NCBI GenBank assembly: GCA_947561395.2
Contig: OX387182.1
Location: 8,232,595 to 8,296,594 of the forward strand
DNA: 64,000 nucleotides
Direction of reading: 5' to 3'
Origin: Buxus sempervirens
Lineage: Eukaryota; Streptophyta; Magnoliopsida; Buxales; Buxaceae
Shown here piece after piece: positions 56,279 to 64,000 of this stretch. The position numbers and the translations under genes are program-made. The number at the start of each line of letters is the position of its first letter. The first letter of the stretch is position 1. The notes under the pieces were generated by a model, which did not search any database, was not told the DNA's origin, and was given only the letters and a program-made list of their open reading frames with translations.

Positions 56279-58083
56279 GGGTTAAGAAGTCAGGAAGAGA
56301 ATTTTGTTCTCCTTTAATAAACTCAATATCAAAATCAAAAATACATAAAATTGCTTGCCACCTGGCAAATATTTGTTTTGAAGCCAAATTCTTGACATCT
56401 TTTTGTAAAACACTTTTTGCTGCTTTGCAATCAACTCTTAAAAGAAATTTTTTATTGAGTAAATCCGATTGAAATTTTGAAATACATAAAACCATCGATA
56501 AAATCTCTTTTTTGATTGTAGAATAATTGGATTGAGTTGGATTCCAAGTTCCACTTGTAAACTGACTAATTGTTCCTTATTGTCTGTTTTTTGTTTGAGA
56601 ATACCTCCGTACCCTATGGCTGATGCATCTGTTTCAACTATCTTGAAAGCATCAGGGTTCGGTAGGGTTAAGCATGGCAAGTGCTTAACTTGTTTCTTGA
56701 TCTTTTGTACAATTGCCGTATGCTCCGGAGTCCATGGACCGGGAGTCTTTTTGAGTCTTTTTCTGAGCAATTGAACTTCGTGACTTAAATTTGGAAAGAA
56801 ATCTGTTACATAATTCAGACTTCCTAAGAATCTTTGTAACTGTTTTTTGTCTTTTATTTCATCAGGAAATTTATCTCCAAATGAGAGTGATCTCCCAATG
56901 GGTCGAATAGTTCCTTGATGAATAATATGACCTAAAAATTTTATTTTTGTTTGAAATAAAACAATTTTGGGTTTGGAGATTACCAATCCATTTTGTTTTA
57001 TTATATTGTAAAATTGATTCAAGTGTTTCCAATGTTGTGATATTGATGAAGAAAAGACTAAGACATCATCAATATAAACAATTGTAAATTTGTCATATGG
57101 ATTGAATATTTCATTCATGATTTTTTGAAATTCTGAAGGGGCATTCTTAAGACCGAAAGGCATTACATTCCATTCATAATGTCCAAATGGAACTGTAAAT
57201 GCTGTTTTGTATCGATCTTGCTCTGCTATCTGGATCTGCCAAAATCCAGACTTCATATCGAATTTCGAAAAAATTCTAGCATTATGTAATCTTTGGATTA
57301 AGTCTTGTTTATTGGGAATTGGATACCTTATCCATTGTAAGGCATCGTTTAATGGTTTATAATTGATTACTAATCTTGGAGTTCCTCTTTCGATTTCTGA
57401 GTTCTTGTTAACATAGAACGCAGAACAACTCCAAGGTGATTTGCTTGGTCTAATGATATTCTTCTTAAGTAAATCATCGATTTCTTGTTTACAATATTGT
57501 AATAGTTCTTGAGACATTTGAATTGGTCTAGCTTTAGTAGGGATTTTGTTTTCTTGAAAATCTGGAGTATATGGTAAAGAGACTGTATGTTTTTTCCTAT
57601 GCCAGAAAGCATTTGGATTATCAGAACATACTTCTCTTTCTAATTTCTGTTTGAAATTGTCTATTTGTTGGATTAAGCTTGAATTATTAAGTTGTTGTTC
57701 AATATTTTTATTTTCTATTTCTTCTTTAAGAAACATAATTTGTTTCTCCTTTCTTTGAATTAAATTGGCTTCTGGAGATATTGATAATTGTTTCAAAATA
57801 TCTATTTCTCTTGTTGTTTGCCTAGTAATAAATCGGAAATTAATTGTTTTGTCTTCACATATTGTTTCTAAGCCATCATTTGTGACAGTGAATGGTTGGA
57901 TCAATGCTAAGAATGGAGTACCTAAAATGACCTGTTTGCTAAGATCCTTAATTAAAATGAATGGGGTTTTGAAGCAGATATTGTCATTGCATATGTGTAC
58001 ATTTGATAGTTTATAATTGATTTTCATTCCAGCTCCACTTGCCGTATGGAGTCTTTCCTTGGTTTTCTCAAAGTATTTGGATG

Positions 58084-58084
<1 letters not shown>
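56226..58084 (-). pseudogene. Pararetroviral replicase fragment: protease end, reverse transcriptase, RNase H
   Basis: The frame is open from the left edge of the fragment at 58084, so the 5' part is truncated; the ATG at 58027 is internal. The protease end shows LGTPFL, and the reverse transcriptase shows VMPFGLKN and YIDD. RNase H follows but is split: the first frame ends at 56438 after a shift near 56565, and the remainder, ending with LPDFLTREF, lies in another frame up to 56226. I describe the break only and offer no repaired reading. Confidence 0.8.

Positions 58085-58111
<27 letters not shown>
58085..58111. repeat. (TA)n tract, right border of the pararetroviral insertion
   Basis: TA run following ATGG. 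It ends in TAGATATATATTTGGCCTG, which resumes the duplicated host sequence. Confidence 0.85.
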
Positions 58112-58114
<3 letters not shown>

Positions 58115-58556
58115 TATATATTTGGCCTGTAATTAGGTCAAGCTTAACAAAATAAACTAGAATATGCTTTTCCTTACCGATTTTCTTAGCTCATAAACAT
58201 ATGAAGAACACTTCTTATTTTATACACTTGTTATTTGCCTTTTCTTTTGAATATAGATGTAAAATAAATGAGATTTGAGATTGATTTGATACTTTTGAAT
58301 ATCTTTATAGAGTTTTTATTTTTGAATTAATTATTTGTTTGCAAATGAAAATATTTTAATCATTTAGTGTTATTATCAATCTACGAATACTTAAGTAGGT
58401 TATAGATAGAATATTGCAACACTCAAGTCCAAAAGGAGGAGATGACAAAGAAATAAAAGAGATATCTTGTATGGATTCCATCTCAGTATTACCTGACTTG
58501 ATCAACATTGTCTTAGTCATAGAGGTGATGGTATGGTTGGAAGCCTATTGCATCAA

Positions 58557-58859
58557 TCTATACTATATATAAAGCAAGGCGCTCCCTTGGGAAGCGTGCC
58601 TAAATTAATCGCCTTTTTGTCCATATCACCCTTGAAATTACATGCCATAATATATTAATGTAGGGTTGTTATTGTCATTTTCTCTCTTACCCACGTTGGG
58701 TAATCAGTTACATTCCCCTGAAGCCATGAAACCATCACGCAAGTGTTTTAATCTTACAATTTCTCTAACCACCTCCACTCAAAATCACAGTGATAACTAT
58801 GTGTTTACATTCTTTTTTTTTCCTTACGTACGTGCAGTACTGCACGTCTACACTGCTAG
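58557..58859 (+). mobile_element. Non-autonomous Helitron, 303 bp
   Basis: It starts TCTATACTATATATAAAG and ends CTGCTAG, preceded by the perfect 18-bp palindrome ACGTGCAGTACTGCACGT at 58830-58847, 12 nt from the end. This is the TC...hairpin...CTRR structure of Helitrons. It sits between A and T (CATCAA/TTATAG), and the paralogous block has the uninterrupted site at 48678/48679. It has no coding capacity, so it depends on a Helitron helicase elsewhere. Confidence 0.9.
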
Positions 58860-59812
58860 TTATAGTTATAATAAATGCTATAGATATATAATGTGTAATG
58901 CAGTGTTTAGAAACCCGACAGGCCTGGTAACTAGGAAGCTTATCTATCCAAGTAATTATGGGTATTAGGTTGAGTTACCAGCCTTGTTATTATATAAATA
59001 AAGTAATATTTTAAGAAATAATTGAGAAATATATTATAATTTAATGAGTTTTTATCTAAAACCTGGTTAATTGACTAGTTTAGATTTTGGGATTTATTCT
59101 ATGGAACTCTCAACTTACACTGTCCAAGTAACTCGGGCGGGTATTCTGATTTATTCACTGGTTTTTAAACAATGGTCTAATGTCAATCAATAGAGATCAT
59201 GTAAAAGCAATATTCAAAACTTAGGAGAAACATCACAAGACTATCAAAGGATCCTGGCATGTTTGGATAGGATTCAACAAAGCAGATGATAAAGGTGGAT
59301 GATGAAATATTTTTGGGCAAAATCGGGCCAATGGAGAAGTTGCTAAACATGGTATGGAAGCTAAGGCCCATATATGGACTAATTTTAAAGGGAGCCATTC
59401 CTCTGAGTTACGTTTAGTCAATTTCAATCGTCAGTGTGATCATCGTTTTGGGAAATATAAGATTTTTCATTGATTTTACTGGCTTTCAAAGGATTCAAAA
59501 TTCCTCCAACAGTTGAAGAAAATATGTAACGTGTCAGGTTGATAATAATTCCAGAACTCACGGTTTAGCAAATTGCGTGCCCGGCTAGCCGGCGATTCTC
59601 CAACACCGAAGTCACTCTGTAAAGGATGAATGTCGCCATCCCAAAGACCCAAGTAGGGACGAAATGGTGGAAAAAGTCGTAGATGAAATGGACTTTACAG
59701 GGTCAGCTTTGTAATCACCATACGGCAACGCTGTGTTTGACTGACTTTTTTCTGCTGAAAAATCTTAGTTGTCCAAATTAAATATTGAAATTGGCCGGTA
59801 CACGTTCTCTGA

Positions 59813-61794
59813 AATATTGTACTTACGTGCTTGGCAAGAACCGGTTTCTGTTTTGGAGACACCATTGCTTCCGGCGAGTCTCTCTTTCCCCGACAAGACT
59901 CTGACATCTAAAGGTAAAGTTTTTGAACTGGGTTTCTTCACAATGCCTGGCTCCATCAACATCTACCTAGGCATCTGGTACAAAAACGCTTGGGAAAAAA
60001 TTACCGTTTGGGTAGCTAACAGGGATAAACCTCTATCTGATGTTTCTTCTTCTCGCCTAATCCTCTCTGAAGAAGGTAACCTACACCTCATGGACTCAAA
60101 AATCCAAGTTTGGTCAACAAATCTGACCTTTAAGCCAAGGAATTCTACAGTGGCGGTTCTTCTTGATGATGGAAATCTTGTTTTGAGAGATGGGTACAAC
60201 TCATCTGATTTCCTTCGGCAGAGTTTTGATTACCCAACTGGTGAATTAGTTCCAGGAGCAAAACTTGGGTTTAACAAACTCACTAAAGCATCCCAAGTCT
60301 TAACCACATGGAAAACTTACAAAGATCCAGGAGAAGGGATGTTCTCTCTTGGGATAGACCCAGATGGATCCCAACTCTATTTAGAGTGGAACAAGTCTCA
60401 AAGGTACTGGACTAGTGGACCATGGAATGGCCACTTTTTCAGCCAACTTCCTGGAATGAATGACAGGAGAATAAAGGAATTCTTCAACTTTAGCTTCGTC
60501 TCCAATGAGAATGAAAGCTTCTTCACATTTTCTATTCATGATACATCCAAACTCACTATACTTATGACTGATGCAGGTGAGTTAAAGCTATATAGCTTGT
60601 TAAAAGGTGTTGCGCAAAAGCATGTGTCTTTGGTTCAACCCACAAACAAGTGTGAGATTTATGGTGTATGTGGAGCTTTCGGTAGCTGCCTCCGGCAAGA
60701 CACAATCTCTTGTGCATGCTTGGATGGTTTTGAACCACGCTTTCAGCCAATTCAAGACTTGCATGATTGGTACAAAGGATGTGCGAGAAGAACCCCCCTG
60801 CAATGTGAGAACAAAACTTCCAGCATGGGAAAAGAGGATGATTTTTTACTGCAATCCAATATAAGATTACCTCGGAATGCACAAACATTGACAGTTGGTG
60901 GGAATCAACAATGCAAATTAGCTTGCTTGAACAACTGTTCTTGCACTGCTTACACTTATGCTAATGGTCAGTGTTCAATATGGTATGGCGAACTTTTTAA
61001 TCTGCAGCAATTAAATGATGATCAGGGAAGTGATCTTTATGTCAAACTTGCTGCTTCAGAGCTTCCAAGGCCGAAGGCTAAAGCTAAAAAGCCACTATGG
61101 TTGATTATAGTATTGCCAACTGTTCTAGCAGTGCTTATTTTTTGTTTTTTCTTGTGCTATCTGCGAAAAAGAAGGCTCAAACAAAGAGGTAAGGACCACA
61201 GTCATAGTGTCTAAATCAATTTCCGCATCTTCAGTATCATGACTTCTTATTTATATGAAGTAGGGGAAAGCGAAACAAGCCAGGACCTATTATTGTTTGA
61301 TTTGGGTACAAGCAATAAAGCAAATGATTGCAATTACAGTGATTTAAGTAGGCTCCAGAAGGGACAGAACAAACATGCCAAGTTGCTGATATTTAGTTTC
61401 TCAAGTGTCTCGACAGCTACTGATAACTTCTCTGCTGCAAATAAGCTTGGAGAGAGTGGTTTTGGGCCTGTTTACAAGGTAAAATTAAACTCCTTTAACA
61501 CTTCCTGTACAAAATATGGATCTCGCATTTAGTTCTCATGCACGAAAATCGTCAAAAACAAACTTAAAAGAGTTCACTTACAGGGTAAATTACGAGATGG
61601 ACATGAAGTAGCAGTGAAGAGGCTCTCAAAACAGTCTAGACAAGGATTGATTGAGTTCAGAAATGAGATGTTACTAATTTCACAGTTGCTGCATAGGAAC
61701 CTTGTTGGACTTCTAGGATGCTGCATGGAAAGAGACGAAAAGATACTGATCTATGAGTACATGCCCAACAAAAGCTTGGATTCTATACTCTTTG
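59813..61794 (+). pseudogene. S-domain receptor-like kinase, broken (copy 3)
   Basis: Exons by comparison with copy 2: about 59813-61188, 61264-61478, 61584-61794. About 90 bp holding the start codon and signal peptide are deleted at about 59817, and an extra base near 59887 shifts the frame just after. The rest of the lectin, S-locus, PAN and membrane parts is open. The glycine loop reads GESGFG instead of GEGGFG. After exon 3 only 9 bp of intron remain before an Ogre-type LTR at 61804; the last three exons are not in the window. Confidence 0.9.
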
Positions 61795-61803
61795 GTCTGT
61801 AGT

Positions 61804-64000
61804 TGTGAGACATGGAAAAAATCACCGGAATGATCTTCCCTCCGTCAACACACGGGCTCAACGCAAAAACGGGAGAGTCGCCACCATTCATGATTTTGGG
61901 GTGAGAATGGACACTGGAATGTTCAAAAGTAGGCAAAAATAGCCAAAAGAAACATTCTAGGGTGAAAATAACCCTACTTGAAAATCAAATCCAGAGATGG
62001 GTAAGGGGATTAGATTATGAATGGGGGAAGGTGTTAGGCACCCCCATTCATCCACACGAAGTGGTTGCCAAGTGTATGTTCATGCAAAGAAATAGAAACC
62101 TTGCTAAAATCATAGAAAACCTTGAAAAATGACTAATGTATGATATTTTCACATGAAGATCTAAATGGATTTTAGATCCTCTCTTATGTCAATATCATTT
62201 CTGGAATATCTCAAAAGATGGAAATCAAAGCACAAGTTGCTAAAAAACCAAGTTGAATCAAATCCGGAAAATTCAGTAAAAAGTATGCCATTTGCCTTGA
62301 AATCATTCAAATACCATTTTAAGTTGAACCAAACCAAATCCATTTGAAAGATTAGGGTAAATAAGAGTCTCATGCAAAATTTCACTTCATTCCGATAAAA
62401 GTCCTAGGAGTTATGCTCCTTTGAAGTTGCTGCTGGGGATTTTTAAAAGTGACGAGTGGGCAACTTTGGAAAATTGTCTAGAAAAATCCACTACATAAAA
62501 ATCCACGAAATTTGGTGTGATTGAAGTCTGTATGGCCATCTTTCCAAAGAAACTAGCCTCATACAAAAATCCCTTCGGATGTGCCTTGGGTGATATCCCG
62601 AACAGGCCCCGAAGATCACAGATTTACCCAGAAAAGTACAAATGAACAGTTCTGAGTAAATCGGCTACCAATAATTCAAATGGAATCCAAAAATTATGAA
62701 ACCAACTGGATTTGAAAATAGACTCATAAAGGAATACTCAGAAACAAAAATCACACGAATCAGATTTAAAACGAACACATGGCGCTCCGTCGAAGTGACA
62801 AGTTCTGTATTTGAACCTGAACTGTCCACTTAACTTCGACAGAGAGGTGTCAACAATCAGTTCGATGGAACTTTATGAAATTTGGTGGACATAAACTATA
62901 CAGCCTCACCTTTCCCATGGTTCTGGAATCGCTCCAAAATTCATCCGGACGATGAAGTTATGAGCGTCCGAAGTAAGGGTACAGGTGCTGTCCAGTTAGG
63001 CCCTTTTTAAGTAAAACCAAATCCGAAAAAGTGATAAAGTGTGTGAGATTCATGTGAGATGAATCCAAAACTTTTGAAAATCATTGCAAAACCTTCCAGA
63101 ATTGATTGAGGTCATTTATTTGAGATTTATCACAATAAATGCAATAAACCCCAAATATGAGCCTATTCCATCAAAAGAGTGTAATATGTGTGCAAGAGTG
63201 AAAAACCAAGCAAGATTAATACAACAATATATCATGCATATAGATTCAACAAGATAGGTTCTAGCATAGCCTAGGGTTCCGTTCCATTATCGTTTCCCTC
63301 TGTTCTCTCTCCCCGTTAAACACAGTTCTTCGAGATAATCAAGGGTACTTTGATTATAGAACGGTTATCAATCATTCAAAAGCCTTATGCTACATGGGTT
63401 CTAGCACTAGGGTCAATCCCTAGTCTCGTTTCTCCTAAATCCCGCCTTCACGTTTTACGGCTAGGGGAGTCTTGAGATACTTTGAGCCGGGGAAGGATTT
63501 CCACACACAAAAAGAGGCTTTATTCTACAGAAAGGTAGAAGAAGAGATCTAGATCTAATAAATTAAATACAGAAAATAAATGAGGGTTGAGGCTTACCTG
63601 GGGTTCTAGAAGCAATCCGGCAGCGGTTCCCTTCTTCACTCGGAGTTCTTCGATCTCCCAAAAACTTGTTCCTTTGCTTGGAGAGGAGCCTCCTGGATTC
63701 TGGAAGCACTCCCGCAGAGATTTCCTTCTTCTCTTGGAGTTCTTCTTTGCGAGAATTCAAAACAAGAGTTGGTTGCCATTTGCTTGAGGAGGAGCCTCCT
63801 ATTTATAGGCAAAGGTTAGGGTTAGGGTTGGTGAGAATGGTAGACACAACATAAGGTCTATAGCCCACCAACCTTAACCCTAAGGCTGTTTCCGAGATTT
63901 CCCCTCATTTAATGAGGGATATGATAGTAAAAGTGAAAAGCTCTCGAAAAACCCTAATTTTGAGCAAAACTAATGTATCCGGCATATCAGACCGGATACA
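61804..64000 (-). repeat. 3' LTR of a third Ogre/Tat-type element, minus strand, running off the window
   Basis: From TGTGAGACATGG at 61804 it is the reverse complement of the LTRs of elements 1 and 2, clearly more diverged. No primer-binding site adjoins 61804, so this is the 3' LTR and the element body lies to the right. The minus-strand TATA box is near 63801-63808. The R/U5 part (about 63600-63750) carries a tandem duplication of about 95 bp (GAAGAACTCC repeated). The donor GTAAGCC near 63597 is kept. One palindrome with a 9-bp spacer is visible at 63975-63999. The left flank GTAGT should be its target duplication. Confidence 0.9.

Larger units (their letters stand above)
55115..58084 (-). 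mobile_element. Endogenous pararetrovirus (Caulimoviridae) fragment, about 3 kb, inserted in a TA repeat
   Basis: On the minus strand: the end of a protease, reverse transcriptase, RNase H, then a second overlapping ORF. Integrase and LTRs are absent, which separates it from retrotransposons. The replicase followed by a separate 3' ORF recalls the florendovirus group of endogenous plant viruses, but I could not confirm the genus. Movement and coat protein regions are missing. The replicase is frameshifted near 56565, so this copy is a relic. Endogenous plant pararetroviruses in TA-rich repeats have been described in other plants. Confidence 0.8.
54852..61803 (+). repeat. Segmental duplication of the block 25566-26155 plus 48588-52313
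   Basis: Bases 54852-55077 and 58110-58470 repeat the Harbinger 3' end and its flank (25566-26150). From 58471 the repeat matches the upstream region and coding exons of the intact kinase. The alignment is broken only by insertions: pararetrovirus and Helitron here, element 2 and the 500-bp segment in the other block. Copies are similar but clearly diverged, so the duplication is older than element 2. Confidence 0.85.

Overview
This window is nuclear DNA of a flowering plant, most likely a eudicot. It holds large Ty3/gypsy retrotransposons, intron-containing S-domain receptor kinase genes, MULE, Harbinger and Helitron DNA transposons, and an endogenous plant pararetrovirus fragment. No species can be named from the sequence alone, and I saw no rRNA, tRNA or CRISPR array.

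Layout. 1-11955: the 3' part of Ogre/Tat-type element 1 (gag-protease, an intact pol, an antisense last exon of a plant-mobile-domain gene, 3' LTR), inserted in a GRF zinc-finger gene remnant (11962-12299). 14506-17198: a broken MULE transposase on the minus strand, with its probable terminal repeat near 18840-19015. About 19840-21167: a minus-strand LTR of another family. 21169-22673: receptor-kinase pseudogene. 22.7-26.1 kb: AT-rich DNA with microsatellites, a fold-back MITE and a decayed PIF/Harbinger transposase. 26156-48582: complete 22.4-kb Ogre/Tat-type element 2 with 5-bp target duplication ACAAC. 50231-53413: an intact S-domain receptor kinase. 54.85-61.8 kb: a second copy of the Harbinger-end/receptor-kinase block, carrying a pararetrovirus fragment (55115-58084), a 303-bp Helitron (58557-58859) and a kinase pseudogene cut by another Ogre-type LTR on the minus strand (61804 to the window end).

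The most interesting object is element 2. Besides gag, protease, reverse transcriptase, two RNase H domains and integrase on the plus strand, it carries two intron-containing genes on the minus strand between pol and the 3' LTR. Their predicted products are 528 and 735 aa, both read as plant-mobile-domain proteins, and both are open when their exons are joined by consensus splice sites. Each has a TATA-like box flanked by copies of an interrupted palindrome, GTATCCGG-N9-CCGGATAC. The same palindrome, always with a 9-bp spacer, stands four times in the LTR upstream of its TATA box and again in the leader. This suggests one regulator or one chromatin mark acting on the sense promoter and both antisense promoters. 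Just before the polypurine tract lie hairpins with a conserved 18-20-nt loop on stems that differ in sequence but still pair.

The two LTRs of element 2 differ by only about four substitutions and one 3-bp gap as read by eye, so the insertion is recent. Yet its pol has a 1-nt deletion, while pol of element 1 is open. Element 1 in turn has lost the first exon of antisense gene 1 and all of antisense gene 2. The duplicated kinase blocks give paralogous empty sites for element 2, the pararetrovirus and the Helitron, which fix the boundaries of those insertions.
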